From: Plebeiibacterium sediminum | GTDB lineage: Bacteria > Bacteroidota > Bacteroidia > Bacteroidales > Marinilabiliaceae | Reading direction: 5' to 3' | Assembly (NCBI RefSeq): GCF_026013605.1 | Contig: NZ_JAPDPJ010000005.1 | Location: 97,313 to 161,312, forward strand | DNA: 64,000 bases | Shown: positions 9,596-19,669 of the stretch, one piece after another | Layout: every line of letters starts with the position of its first letter | Numbering within the stretch: the first letter of the stretch is position 1 | The notes under the pieces: generated by a model | Told to the model about the DNA's origin: nothing | Seen by the model: the letters and a program-made list of their open reading frames with translations, nothing else | The model's database searches: none | Made by a program: the position numbers and the translations under genes

Positions 9596-10753
9596 TTATT
9601 CTCCAGCCATAATTTCTATGGCTTCACGGGTTGAAATTCTTGTATTATTATGGTAGGCAACAACGTAACCATTAACACCTGTTGTTTGAAGTGTTTTTTT
9701 AGCCTCGCTTATGTCAGTAAATTTGCCAATACTATATCTGAACCATCCATCAGCTTCATGCTTAATAATTTCTAATGGACCATTATACATAGAGGTTATT
9801 TTTTCTTTAGGAACAGGCTGCTTGTCTGCTAAAAACTGAATGGTGAAATAAGTGTTAAAGTCTTTTGGTATTTCAGTAACTTCAACTTCCTCAGTGGTTT
9901 CTATTACCGGTTCAGCGGGTATGGCAGTAATTACATCTTCGGCTAAAACTGCTGTTGTTTCAGTAATTGTGTTAGGAATAGAATCCTGAATAATAGGAGA
10001 TGAGGATAATGTATCCTGCACTAATGTTACATCTTGCAGTAGTGAATCTGTTGGTGTTATGGTCTCGTAGTCTGAAGCCATAACTAATGCTGAATCTAAA
10101 GTTGGTTCCTCTGTGATTGGTTCAATAGGTGGAGTAGCAATAATGTCAAGTTGCTGGCTGGTTGTATCTTCAGCTAAAGAGGTTTCTTCAATTGTAGTGT
10201 TTTTATCGACATTAGCCAAAATATCAATTAATGAACCAATAGCTTTACCTTCAAGCTCATTAGCTTTTAATAAATACTCAACACCTTTATCAACATTGCC
10301 CTGGCTGCCAGATTTTCGTCTCCACTTTCGTCCTACTTTGTATGTTTTATGAGCTTCATTTTTTCTCGATTCAAAATCAGAACTTAAGTTTCCTTCTTTA
10401 ATATTTCGCTGTACAGCTCCTCTGTAGGTTCCATATTTTTTACCAAACCCATCTTTATAATAAGATGAAGATTTAATGATGATTTTGTTGGCCTTTGTTT
10501 CTAGTTTTTGAATTTTTCTGGTTCTAACAGAACCATCATTTTTCAGCGCCTCAATTTCAGATGTGTATTTATCTGCTTTTTTCACAATGGACTCAGCTTT
10601 ATTTATTTTCTTTTCTGCAACAGCAACTTTCTTTTGGTCTGACTCACTCAGATTGTTTTGTGCATGAGTTTGCTGATTAGCAAAAAGAATCAATCCAATA
10701 AATAAAATCCAAATCGTACTCAGGCTTGTTTTAATGGTGTTTAAGTTTTTCAT
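9596..10753 (-). CDS. SPOR-like domain secreted protein, copy 1
   Basis: A 385-residue protein with a signal peptide (to about HAQNN), a lysine-rich helical or coiled-coil region from about residue 37 to 180, an acidic Thr/Glu/Pro/Val linker, and a C-terminal SPOR-like domain (YFTIQFLADKQPVPKEK, DGWFRYSIGKF, VNGYVVAYHNNTRIS). It is paralogous to the gene at 7215 and heads its own two-gene operon with a DUF6588 barrel. The layout suggests a periplasmic protein with a wall-binding tail and an extended linker; partner binding to the barrel is an inference. Confidence 0.75.
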   Translation of the reverse strand: MKNLNTIKTSLSTIWILFIGLILFANQQTHAQNNLSESDQKKVAVAEKKINKAESIVKKADKYTSEIEALKNDGSVRTRKIQKLETKANKIIIKSSSYYKDGFGKKYGTYRGAVQRNIKEGNLSSDFESRKNEAHKTYKVGRKWRRKSGSQGNVDKGVEYLLKANELEGKAIGSLIDILANVDKNTTIEETSLAEDTTSQQLDIIATPPIEPITEEPTLDSALVMASDYETITPTDSLLQDVTLVQDTLSSSPIIQDSIPNTITETTAVLAEDVITAIPAEPVIETTEEVEVTEIPKDFNTYFTIQFLADKQPVPKEKITSMYNGPLEIIKHEADGWFRYSIGKFTDISEAKKTLQTTGVNGYVVAYHNNTRISTREAIEIMAGE

Positions 10754-11060
10754 GTGCGTGTTATTTCTTTCTTTGATCCCCGGAAACTTCCATGAAATTT
10801 TAAATGAAAAGACATGTTAGCTTCATTGTATATTATTATCTAGATGATCTGTCAAAGCCAGTTTTTACAGACTTATCCTTCCTTTTACTTTAATAACTTA
10901 ACAAGGTTTCAATATTACCATCCCTAGTATGAGAAAACTCAGTATAAGTAAACACGTATTTTATTCTATTATATCAGAACTTTTATCATGAATCAATTGT
11001 TTGCTAATCAGTAGTTTTGGAAGGTTGTTTGTTGGGTAAAAAATAAAAAAAACATAAATT
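10754..11060. other. Divergent intergenic region
   Basis: This stretch of 307 bases lies between the minus-strand SPOR gene and the plus-strand M3 peptidase. TAGTTTTG at 11012-11019 fits the TAnnTTTG -7 form, about 41 bases before the peptidase start, but no -33 partner sits at the right distance. Nothing else is recognisable. Confidence 0.35.
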
Positions 11061-13175
11061 ATGAAACGAATACTGGCTTATAGTTGTTTATTTTGCATAA
11101 CATTTATATTAAGTTGCAAAAATCAAAATACAGATATGAACGAAAATCCATTATTAACAGCGTTTAATACACCACATCATACTCCACCATTTAATAATAT
11201 TAAGGTGGAAGATTATATGCCCGCTTTTAAAACTGCGCTTCAGGAGGCAAAAGAAGAAATTGCACAAATCATTAATAATTCAGAGAAAGCGACTTTTGCT
11301 AATACCATACTGGCAATGGAGTTTGCCGGAGAAAAGCTTTCTGCAATATCTTCTATATTTTTTAATATAAATCATGCAGAAACTAACGATGAGATTCAGG
11401 CCATAGCCAGAGAAGTATCTCCTATGTTAACAGAGTACTCTAATGATATATGGTTGAGTGAAGCTCTGTTTGAAAAGGTAAAAGCAGTTTATAATAATAG
11501 AAATGAGGAGTCGTTAAACGATGAACAGTCAAAATTGTTGGAAGATACCTATAAAGCTTTTACAAGAAAAGGTGCTCTATTGTCTGGAGAAAAGAAAGAA
11601 AGATACAGAGTAATTTCCACTGAGTTATCGAAACTGACTTTACAATTTGGTGAAAATGTATTGGCAGAAACAAATGCATTTAAACTTCATGTTACAAATG
11701 AGGAAGATTTGTCTGGTTTACCAAGTGCAATAAAAGATGCCGCTGCCCAATTGGCTAAAGCTGAAGAAAAAGAGGGTTGGATATTTACATTGCAATATCC
11801 AAGCTATGTTCCTTTTATGAAATATGCTGATAATCGTGAGTTGAGGAAAGAAATGTTTATGGCTCATTCAACAAGAGCTAATCATAATGATAAGCGCGAT
11901 AATAAAGAAATCGTTAAATCAATTGTTAATCTGCGATTGGAAAAAGCCCGGTTATTAGGTTTTGATAGTCATGCCCAATATGTTCTTGAAGAGCGAATGG
12001 CTCAAACTCCGGAAAAGGTAAATAATTTTTTACAAGAATTATTAGATGCTTCATTGCCATTTGCCCAAGATGAGGTTAAAGAAGTGAAGGATTATGCTTT
12101 AGCACATGGACTAGAAGATGAACTGCAACGTTGGGATTTTGCATATTATTCAGAGAAGGTAAAGTCCGAAAAGTTTTCTTTTACTGAAGAAATGACAAAA
12201 CCTTATTTTCAATTAGAGAAAGTTGAAAAAGGGGTTTTTGATTTGGCAACCACTTTATATGGAATTACTTTTAAGGAGAATAAGGATATTCCGGTTTATC
12301 ATCCTGAAGTAAAGGCTTACGAGGTGTTTGATGAAAATGATAAATATCTGGCTGTCCTTTATGTTGACTTTTTTCCAAGAGCAGGTAAGCAAGGTGGTGC
12401 ATGGATGACCAATTATGGTGAACAATATAAAACAACAGAAGGTGTAGATGTAAGACCATTTGTTTCGTTGGTTTGTAATTTTAGTCGACCAACAGAAGAT
12501 GCACCATCTTTATTAACTTATAATGAAGTAAGAACATTTTTGCATGAGTTTGGGCATGGGTTACACGGCATGTTAAGCGAAACAACATTTAAATCATTAA
12601 GCGGAACAAATGTATATCGCGATTTTGTAGAGTTGCCTTCTCAAATTCTTGAAAATTGGGGAATTGAAAAAGAATGGTTAAAGTCTGTTGGTAAACATTA
12701 CAAAACCGGAGAAACAATTCCTGATGAATTGGTTGATAAAATTATGGCATCAGCTAATTTTCAAAGTGGATACCAAAGTGTTCGTCAGCTATCTTTTGGT
12801 ATGAATGATATGGCATGGCATTCATTAAATGATAAGTTTGATGGATCAGTTGTTGATTTCGAAGAACAATCAATGGCTCCAACAGAGCTGTTCCCTTCAG
12901 TAGAAGGTTCATGTTTTAGTAGTGCCTTCTCTCATATTTTTGCAGGAGGTTATGCAGCAGGATATTATGGATACAAATGGGCTGAGGTACTGGATGCAGA
13001 TGCATTTAGCTTATTTAAAGAAAAGGGAATATTTGATAAAGAAACAGCTAAGTCGTTCAGAGATAATATTCTAAGCAAAGGAGGAACAAAACATCCAATG
13101 GATTTATATGTGGCTTTTAGAGGTCAGGAACCTACAAATGAAGCCCTTTTAAAAAGAAGTGGTTTAGTTAAATAG
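11061..13175 (+). CDS. M3 family metallopeptidase, Dcp-like lipoprotein
   Basis: A 704-residue zinc peptidase of the M3 family (peptidyl-dipeptidase Dcp/oligopeptidase A group), which cleaves dipeptides or short stretches from oligopeptides. The active site is HEFGHGLHG starting at His495, and the later Glu in FVELPSQILENW (about residue 523) supplies the third zinc ligand. The N-terminus is a lipoprotein signal (CLFCITFILSC), so it is probably membrane-anchored in the periplasm rather than cytoplasmic like E. coli Dcp. Full family length. With the M1 peptidase at 2133 and DPP-IV at 33297 it fits a peptide-degrading lifestyle. Confidence 0.92.
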   Translation: MKRILAYSCLFCITFILSCKNQNTDMNENPLLTAFNTPHHTPPFNNIKVEDYMPAFKTALQEAKEEIAQIINNSEKATFANTILAMEFAGEKLSAISSIFFNINHAETNDEIQAIAREVSPMLTEYSNDIWLSEALFEKVKAVYNNRNEESLNDEQSKLLEDTYKAFTRKGALLSGEKKERYRVISTELSKLTLQFGENVLAETNAFKLHVTNEEDLSGLPSAIKDAAAQLAKAEEKEGWIFTLQYPSYVPFMKYADNRELRKEMFMAHSTRANHNDKRDNKEIVKSIVNLRLEKARLLGFDSHAQYVLEERMAQTPEKVNNFLQELLDASLPFAQDEVKEVKDYALAHGLEDELQRWDFAYYSEKVKSEKFSFTEEMTKPYFQLEKVEKGVFDLATTLYGITFKENKDIPVYHPEVKAYEVFDENDKYLAVLYVDFFPRAGKQGGAWMTNYGEQYKTTEGVDVRPFVSLVCNFSRPTEDAPSLLTYNEVRTFLHEFGHGLHGMLSETTFKSLSGTNVYRDFVELPSQILENWGIEKEWLKSVGKHYKTGETIPDELVDKIMASANFQSGYQSVRQLSFGMNDMAWHSLNDKFDGSVVDFEEQSMAPTELFPSVEGSCFSSAFSHIFAGGYAAGYYGYKWAEVLDADAFSLFKEKGIFDKETAKSFRDNILSKGGTKHPMDLYVAFRGQEPTNEALLKRSGLVK

Positions 13176-13192
13176 AAAAGAATAAAAAGTAT

Positions 13193-13223
13193 AAAAAAAG
13201 GAGTGCATTTGCACTCCTTTTTT
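13193..13223. terminator. Bidirectional rho-independent terminator
   Basis: GGAGTGCA and TGCACTCC form a compact palindromic hairpin at 13200-13217 with seven A on the left and six T on the right, so it can stop transcription of both the M3 peptidase and the convergent sugar-binding gene. Confidence 0.88.
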
Positions 13224-13234
13224 ATTATTATTGA

Positions 13235-14248
13235 TTAGTTATATACTTCATCTTTAGTGTAAACACCCGTGTCAATCAACTCCTTATCAATATTATCCTT
13301 TGTAATAATAATGGAGTTTACCCTATGGGTAGGAATTTCTTCAAATCCATTAAATTCAGAGCTGTTTACATATTCTTTAATATTTTTGCCCTGGGCTAAT
13401 TTGATAGCTATTTCAGCAGCTTTTTCAGCAAGGGCTTTTAATGGGTGGTAAAGTGTCATTGTTTGGTATCCTGCAACAATATTTCTACAGCCTCTTAATT
13501 CAGCATCTTGTCCGGTAACAGCAACAGTTCCTTCTAAATTATATTTTTTCAAAACATCAATAGCAGCATCAGACATGCCATCAAAACCTGATATTACAGC
13601 ATCAATATCAGTTCCGTACAAAGAAATAACTTTTTGCATTTCATGATGAGCCACAACATCACTCCATTGTTCGATAAATGATTCATAAACTACATTTACA
13701 TCTCCATTGTCAATATGTGGTTTAAGGTATTTATTGATTGAATTTTGTAGGTCTAGTCCGTTTTTATCAAATTTATCACCTCCAAGAAGAACGAAATTTC
13801 CTTGAGGTTTTTCTTTAATTACAGCATCAACCATTGCTTTACCAATTTGATCATTACTACTAGCAACAAAGAAGTCAACGTCGCAGTTGGTAATCATTCT
13901 GTTATAAGCTAAAACAGGTATATTGTTGTCGTTGGCCTCACGCACAATTGCAGCTCCGGTGTTAACATTAACGGCAATTATTACAATTGCATCAACCCCT
14001 TGCTCTATTATTTGTGATGCCTGATTTTTTTGAAGCGTTTCATCTACTTCAGAATCTAAAACAATTACTTCAACGCCATTTTTTTCAGCATAGGCTTTAA
14101 AAAAATCACTTTCCTTTTTAAATCGTTCAATTGTTTTTGAAGGATATAAAAATGCAATTTTTAATTTTTCCTTTTTAGAACAGCTTGTCGTAATGAGAGT
14201 TATAAATACGAAAGAAATACATAAAGTAAATAGTAAATACTTTTTCAT
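13235..14248 (-). CDS. Periplasmic sugar-binding protein, ribose/xylose type, orphan lipoprotein
   Basis: A 337-residue type I periplasmic binding protein related to xylose and ribose binders (Peripla_BP_4). Matching segments include KIAFLYPSK at the first strand, VDAIVIIAVNVNTGAAIVREAND, IPVLAYNRMI, FVLLGGDKFDKNG, DAVISGFDGMSDAAIDVLKK and VTGQDAELRG. A lipobox (ITTSC) follows the signal peptide when translation begins at ATG 14248, which I prefer to ATG 14269. No permease or ATPase gene is beside it. The divergent neighbour is a chemoreceptor, so it may deliver a ligand signal rather than transport; that is an inference. Confidence 0.82.
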   Translation of the reverse strand: MKKYLLFTLCISFVFITLITTSCSKKEKLKIAFLYPSKTIERFKKESDFFKAYAEKNGVEVIVLDSEVDETLQKNQASQIIEQGVDAIVIIAVNVNTGAAIVREANDNNIPVLAYNRMITNCDVDFFVASSNDQIGKAMVDAVIKEKPQGNFVLLGGDKFDKNGLDLQNSINKYLKPHIDNGDVNVVYESFIEQWSDVVAHHEMQKVISLYGTDIDAVISGFDGMSDAAIDVLKKYNLEGTVAVTGQDAELRGCRNIVAGYQTMTLYHPLKALAEKAAEIAIKLAQGKNIKEYVNSSEFNGFEEIPTHRVNSIIITKDNIDKELIDTGVYTKDEVYN

Positions 14249-14447
14249 ATGTTTTGGATTTTTGAACACTACAAATCTAACAAAAGAAATTAAAGAACAT
14301 CAAAAACCTTGATTTTAACATTTTATAAAATATTGAAATTTAATTTCACAATCAGTGTAACATAATTTAACAGAAAACGTATATTTTTACTAGCCCTTAG
14401 AGTGACGCATAATATTATTATTAAACTTATTTTATACTAATTAAGCC

Positions 14448-16376
14448 ATGAAGTGGAGAGACCTTAAAATTAGAAATAAGGTAGGCTTCGGTTTTGGAGT
14501 TGTGATCCTTTTGTCCGTAGTTTCAACCCTTGTGTTCCTTTTTAACTTGTTAAGAGTGGAGCGTGAAATTCAACTTTTATCAAATAAATATATCCCGTCT
14601 GTTAGCGAATCTTCCAAGATGAATCAATTCTGGGAAGAAACAAGTGGATTGATGACAGCTGTTGATTTGTCTAGTGATTTTTATTATGATGACCGTGCTG
14701 AAAAGCAGGTGGAGAGCTTTGTTTATGCTTTAGAAAAGTTAATAGAGTTAGGCGACTCTTCAACTAGTAATTTATCTTCAAGGGGTATAAATTTGCAGGG
14801 TGTTTTAGATTTAACAAACGATTTTAAAGCAAAGCGTACTCAGTTTATCGATGCAGAGAAAGAAACAATGAATAAATTAGACGTTATAAATAATTTATTC
14901 AAAAAGGTTAATGCAATCGGGTTACAAAATAAAGGCTCTTTGGGGGTGCAACAAATGGTTGCGCAATCTAATTATATCTATAACCAATTATCAGAATATG
15001 TTAATAATAAAGATGGTGTAAAGGTCAGCAAAATATTGGAAGAATATGCTGGCTTTTTTTATGGGCAGTATCCTTATGCTCTAAAAAATACATTATCGGA
15101 ATTAACTACTTCAATAGAAGAGCTCATCCCAATATATAAGAAGGCACGTTTTGCTGAACTAAAAAGATATGAAGTTGGAAAACAATTGATGTGGGAAGTC
15201 AGAAAATCTTCTGATTTAGGTTTAGATTATTTAATGGAGATGGGAGATAAGAGTGCAACCATTGTTTCGCAGGAAAAGCAATTGATTATCATTAGTATTT
15301 TTATCTTAATTATTTTAGGTGTAATTCTTACCTATTACCTGGCAATTTCTATTAGCCGTCCATTGGAAAGTGCTACAGTGTTAGCCGAAAAAGTAGCTCA
15401 GGGAGATTTAAGAACAAAATTTGCCATTGACAGAAAAGATGAGATAGGGCGACTTTCTGCAGCTTTAGATACTATGGTAGCGAATATTAAAACTGTAGTT
15501 GATGAGATTAAAATGGGTGCTGAGAAAATTGTTACAGCCAGTGATAAGTTAAATAAGGAATCCATGGAATTGAGTGAGGGTGCCAGTGAACAAGCATCTT
15601 CGGCTGAGGAAGTATCTTCGTCAATGGAGGAGATGTACGCAAATATTCAACAAAATACAGACAACTCTAAGGAGACAGAAAAAATTGCCAAAAAAGCTGC
15701 AGAAGGTATTAAGATAAGTAATCAGAGTTCAGAGTTGGCTCAAAAGTCGTTGGAAGATATTACAGAAAAGATTTCAATTATTGGAGATATTGCTTTTCAA
15801 ACCAATATTTTAGCTTTAAATGCTGCTGTTGAAGCAGCCAGGGCCGGCTCAGAAGGAAGAGGCTTTGCAGTTGTTGCAGCTGAGGTACGTAAGTTAGCAG
15901 AACGCAGTCAGCAAGCAGCTACCGAAATTAATTCGGTTTCACAACAGACGATAGCAAGCTCTGGAGAAGCATCGAAAAACTTAGTGGAGATTACTCCGGA
16001 AATTGAAAAGACAGCTAGTTTGGTTCAGGAGATTACTTCAGCTTCTTTGGAGCAGGTGGCAGGTGTAGAGCAAATTAATAATGCTCTTCAGCAATTAAAC
16101 CAAATTACACAAAGAAATGCAGTAAACTCAGAGCAGATTAATTCTGCATCCAAAGAATTGGAAGAGCTTTCGTTGATGTTAAATAATTCAATATCAGTTT
16201 TTAAACTGGATGATCATATGGTGAAGGAAACAGTTAAAAAAACAGTTTCTTCAAAACCTACAGCTAAGCCAATGCAAACTAAGGTGGTAACACCTAAGGT
16301 ATCTACAAAAAGTCAAAATAAAATAATAGACTTAGGGTTGGATAACGAAAAAGATGATGGTTACGAAACTTTTTAA
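14448..16376 (+). CDS. Transmembrane methyl-accepting chemotaxis protein
   Basis: A 642-residue chemoreceptor. The first membrane helix is at about residues 12-33 and a roughly 240-residue all-helical periplasmic sensor follows, long enough to be a helical bimodular type. The second membrane helix is at about 281-301, a HAMP domain ([20 protein letters not shown]) follows, and then the signalling coiled coil. The hairpin tip [18 protein letters not shown], from about residue 450, is canonical and includes the later VRKLAERSQ. The C-terminus is a Lys/Pro-rich tail without a CheR pentapeptide. No che genes are in the window. It is divergent from an orphan sugar-binding protein. Its own strong terminator follows. 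Confidence 0.93.
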   Translation: MKWRDLKIRNKVGFGFGVVILLSVVSTLVFLFNLLRVEREIQLLSNKYIPSVSESSKMNQFWEETSGLMTAVDLSSDFYYDDRAEKQVESFVYALEKLIELGDSSTSNLSSRGINLQGVLDLTNDFKAKRTQFIDAEKETMNKLDVINNLFKKVNAIGLQNKGSLGVQQMVAQSNYIYNQLSEYVNNKDGVKVSKILEEYAGFFYGQYPYALKNTLSELTTSIEELIPIYKKARFAELKRYEVGKQLMWEVRKSSDLGLDYLMEMGDKSATIVSQEKQLIIISIFILIILGVILTYYLAISISRPLESATVLAEKVAQGDLRTKFAIDRKDEIGRLSAALDTMVANIKTVVDEIKMGAEKIVTASDKLNKESMELSEGASEQASSAEEVSSSMEEMYANIQQNTDNSKETEKIAKKAAEGIKISNQSSELAQKSLEDITEKISIIGDIAFQTNILALNAAVEAARAGSEGRGFAVVAAEVRKLAERSQQAATEINSVSQQTIASSGEASKNLVEITPEIEKTASLVQEITSASLEQVAGVEQINNALQQLNQITQRNAVNSEQINSASKELEELSLMLNNSISVFKLDDHMVKETVKKTVSSKPTAKPMQTKVVTPKVSTKSQNKIIDLGLDNEKDDGYETF

Positions 16377-16410
16377 AGCGTCAGTTTAAAATCAAAATAC
16401 TACATAACAA

Positions 16411-16446
16411 AAAAATGGATGAGCTAATTAACTCATCCATTTTTTA
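16411..16446 (+). terminator. Rho-independent terminator after the chemoreceptor gene
   Basis: ATGGATGAG pairs with CTCATCCAT at 16415-16440 and is followed by TTTTTT. The preceding A run could also serve the opposite strand, where the PgpH-like gene ends about 35 bases away. Confidence 0.85.
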
Positions 16447-16480
16447 TTTCCTCGCTATTTAAAAGGTAATAACAATCAAA

Positions 16481-18613
16481 TTATTTCTTGTTCTTATTAA
16501 TTTTAGGATAAGCAACTCTGGCGTGATATATATTTTTAAGTTTTGCCTTAAATACCTCCTTAATTTCAGTTATTTCCTTAAATGTTATTGGCGCATTATA
16601 GAATTGACCTTCTTTAATTTGGGTGTTAATAATATTCTCAACTAACTTATCTATTGTTTTATCAGAATATTCGCTTAAACTTCTGGATGCTGCTTCAATT
16701 GAATCAGCCATCATAAGTATAGCAGTTTCTTTTGTAAACGGTGTTGGACCCGGATAGGTGAAGTTTTGCTCATTAGGTTGTTTATCCGGATGCTCATTGA
16801 TATATGAATTGTAAAAATATTTAGCTTTCGTAGTACCCTGATGTGTTGCAATAAAATCTATAATTTTCTCAGGTAAGTTATATTTTCTGGCAATTTTAAT
16901 TCCTCCTTCAATATGACTGATAACAAGTTTTGCACTGTCCTCAAAATCCATTTCGTGATGAGGGTTTACTCCTGAAGTTTGATTTTCTGTAAAATATAAA
17001 GGAGTTGCTGTTTTTCCAATGTCATGATACATGGCTCCGGCCCTTACTAATAATGGATTTGCGCCAATTTTATAGGCTGCTTCCTGTGCAATATTTCCAA
17101 CCTGAATAGAATGTTGGAAGGTTCCTGGAGCATTTTCAGCTAATATTCTTAAAAGCGGATGGTTTGTATCAGAAAGTTCCACTAATGTTACATCCGAAAT
17201 GAAACCAAATAATTTTTCGAAAATGTAAATTAATGGGTATACAATAAATAATAAAAATGCATTAATTGTAAAATATAAGAAATATTCATAATTAATATCA
17301 GCGATTCCACCTTCCTGCAATAAAGTCAATCCGGTATAAAATAGCGAATAGGTAAGTAGTATGAATATAGCCGATCTTACAATTTGAGCTCTTCTTACCA
17401 TTTTATATAAGCTAAATATAGCCGTAATTCCAGCGGGTATTTGTAAAAAGATAAACTCAAAACTGTTATGACTAAAGAATGAAGCCAATATAATAGCAGT
17501 AACATAAATAAAGAAACCTAACCTGGAATCAATAAAAGTTCTAACTATCAACGGTAAAATGGTTACAGGAATTACCCAGATTGGAATATCAGGTATCTGA
17601 TAAGAAATGTAAGTCAGTACTATAACAGTAGTTAATATTACTAATAAGAATGTTATGTACTTCAGGTTCTGATAAACATCTCTTCTGTAAAAATATAAGA
17701 ACAGGTATAATCCTGTTAAAAATAAAAATGTAATTAATAAATGGCCGGCAAAGATGATATTATATTGAGATAATGTTCCAACTCTTGATTCATATTCCTT
17801 TTTGTACGAAAGTAGTTTTTTTACTGCTTGATTGTCAATGATATCACCTTTTGAAATTACTTTTTGTCCGGCTAAAACAATGCCTTTGGTAAGAGCCATG
17901 TTTTTAAGTAAATTATCTTTTTCTAATTCAGATCGGTTATCATCTATCTGTATATTAGGAACTAAAAAGTGTTCAATCTGTAAAGTAGATATAAAATCTT
18001 CTATTCCTTTAAAATCATTGGAAACTAATGTTAAATTCTTAGCCAGTTCGCGTGTAATATATTGATAAGCTGAACGTAAAGAGTAAAACTCTGAAGCCAG
18101 ATAAGGTTCAGCCAGATTGTTTTTAATCAGCATGAGCTCAAAGTCTTTTTCTTTTTCACGGTAGTTCTCCGGAATTGAAATTACTCCTTTGTCAAAAATA
18201 TGTTTAAACAAACTATCAGTAGTTGTTTTTACATATTCAGAAACTAGGGTACTGTTGTTTTTTCTTTTTAAGAACCTGTATTTTGATTTTAAGTCCTCTT
18301 CTTGTTTTTTGTATTCAAGCACAAAACCATCATTGACTTTACTGTGAACAGTACTGTCCATCACAAAATAAGGTCGGAAATTTTTTAAAATACTATCTCT
18401 TTCTGCATCAAGTTCTTCAGTGGTTTTATAAATACGAAAGTTAAATGGCGCAATAAGAACTTCATATCGCCAAGGTTCTCCTTTTTTAAACTCATACTGA
18501 AATTTACCTTCGCGAGGCATAAGGTTTGCTATTATAACAACAGCTGTCAGAAATAATAAAATTCGATAGGTTGCCTGAGAATATTTTTTAAAATCTTGTA
18601 AGAATTTCTTCAT
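16481..18613 (-). CDS. PgpH-like 7TM-HD cyclic di-AMP phosphodiesterase
   Basis: A 710-residue membrane phosphohydrolase of the 7TMR-HD family. It has an N-terminal membrane helix, a long extracytoplasmic domain (about residues 50-270), a bundle of seven hydrophobic segments (about 285-480) and a cytoplasmic HD domain whose metal motif HDIGK starts at His530; FQHSIQVGNIAQEA supplies an earlier metal-ligand histidine. Characterised relatives (PgpH) hydrolyse cyclic di-AMP, so the same is inferred here. The frame extends to 18691, adding a hydrophobic stretch not usual in the family; I chose ATG 18613 (MKKFLQDF). Confidence 0.85.
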   Translation of the reverse strand: MKKFLQDFKKYSQATYRILLFLTAVVIIANLMPREGKFQYEFKKGEPWRYEVLIAPFNFRIYKTTEELDAERDSILKNFRPYFVMDSTVHSKVNDGFVLEYKKQEEDLKSKYRFLKRKNNSTLVSEYVKTTTDSLFKHIFDKGVISIPENYREKEKDFELMLIKNNLAEPYLASEFYSLRSAYQYITRELAKNLTLVSNDFKGIEDFISTLQIEHFLVPNIQIDDNRSELEKDNLLKNMALTKGIVLAGQKVISKGDIIDNQAVKKLLSYKKEYESRVGTLSQYNIIFAGHLLITFLFLTGLYLFLYFYRRDVYQNLKYITFLLVILTTVIVLTYISYQIPDIPIWVIPVTILPLIVRTFIDSRLGFFIYVTAIILASFFSHNSFEFIFLQIPAGITAIFSLYKMVRRAQIVRSAIFILLTYSLFYTGLTLLQEGGIADINYEYFLYFTINAFLLFIVYPLIYIFEKLFGFISDVTLVELSDTNHPLLRILAENAPGTFQHSIQVGNIAQEAAYKIGANPLLVRAGAMYHDIGKTATPLYFTENQTSGVNPHHEMDFEDSAKLVISHIEGGIKIARKYNLPEKIIDFIATHQGTTKAKYFYNSYINEHPDKQPNEQNFTYPGPTPFTKETAILMMADSIEAASRSLSEYSDKTIDKLVENIINTQIKEGQFYNAPITFKEITEIKEVFKAKLKNIYHARVAYPKINKNKK

Positions 18614-18880
18614 CGCAAAAAAGTTAAATGAAGCAGGTAATATTAGCGTTGCAAATATTGATACTGCTAAAAGTATAACAAATATGAGCAAAAAAAAGAT
18701 AATATAAAATGAGCTTTATAAAAACCAATTTGTATTAGGAGAGGGGATTGGCATCATTTCTTAATTCTTTTAACATAAATTATAGTCTATCTCAAAATGA
18801 GCGCAATACATTTCGATAAAAATCATAATACAGAATCAATCTTTATGCATATTTATATATCTTCGCAGCATTAATTTATA
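18614..18880. other. Divergent intergenic region
   Basis: This region lies between the PgpH-like gene and the NlpC/P60 gene. TATATCTTCG at about 18854-18863 resembles a degenerate TAnnTTTG -7 element some 20 bases before the NlpC/P60 start. The left part also encodes the optional N-terminal extension of the PgpH-like protein. No other gene is seen. Confidence 0.35.
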
Positions 18881-19666
18881 ATGTATATGATCGGTTCTAT
18901 TAGTGTTTATAGTTTTATACCTGTAAGGAGAGAACCTTCTGAAAAATCTGAATTAGTAACTCAGATTTTATTTGGAGAGACTTTTGTTGTTACTGAAAAA
19001 ACAGAAAAGTGGGCCAAAATAAAGATGGATTTTGACGGATACGAAGGATGGATAGATGCTAAACTTGTGTTTTCTGTTGCCCCTACTGAGTATGAACTTT
19101 GGAAAAGTGCTAATGCCTGGATGGTTCCTACACCAAAAATTAAAATTGTTCAGGATGGTTCTAGCGCACCAATGGTAATTCCGGCTGGAAGTAGGATTGT
19201 GTTTAATGGTCATGAAATGAATAGTTTTTCAATAGGGAAAAACGAATACTTTATTTCTGGTCCTGTGCCAAACAACAAAGAGGTGAGCATTAGAGAAGTA
19301 GCAACATCACTATTGCATACACCATATCTTTGGGGAGGTAGATCTTATTTTGGAATTGATTGTTCCGGATTCTCACAGATTGTATTTAAAATAAACGGTT
19401 ATTGGTTGCCCAGAGATGCTTATCAGCAAATTGAGTTAGGCAATAATGTGAGTTTTGTTGAAGAAGCTAAAATTGGAGATTTAGCTTTCTTTGATGATGA
19501 AGAAGGAAATATTGTTCATGTAGGAGTTTGTCTGGGTAAAGGACAAATTATACATTCTTATGGCGAAGTTCGTATTGATCACCTTGATCATCAGGGTATT
19601 TTCAATAAAGAGATTAATAAATATAGCCATAAGCTTAGGGTAATTAAAAGAATTATACCTGAATAA
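18881..19666 (+). CDS. NlpC/P60 cell-wall hydrolase with SH3 domains
   Basis: A 261-residue C40-family cysteine peptidase that cuts peptidoglycan stem peptides. An N-terminal SH3b-like segment (about residues 5-65, RREPSEKSELVTQILFGE) and a second small beta domain precede the catalytic domain. Cys161 in YFGIDCSGFSQ is the nucleophile, His213 in NIVHVGVCLG the base and His225 in IHSYGE the third residue. No signal peptide is evident, so it may act on imported muropeptides in the cytoplasm, as proposed for YkfC-type enzymes. It is followed 3 bases later by a NUDIX gene. Confidence 0.9.
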   Translation: MYMIGSISVYSFIPVRREPSEKSELVTQILFGETFVVTEKTEKWAKIKMDFDGYEGWIDAKLVFSVAPTEYELWKSANAWMVPTPKIKIVQDGSSAPMVIPAGSRIVFNGHEMNSFSIGKNEYFISGPVPNNKEVSIREVATSLLHTPYLWGGRSYFGIDCSGFSQIVFKINGYWLPRDAYQQIELGNNVSFVEEAKIGDLAFFDDEEGNIVHVGVCLGKGQIIHSYGEVRIDHLDHQGIFNKEINKYSHKLRVIKRIIPE

Positions 19667-19669
19667 ATA

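Noticed and set aside
13193..13223. Short palindrome as an operator
   Set aside because: It lies between convergent stops with A and T runs on both sides, so it is a terminator.
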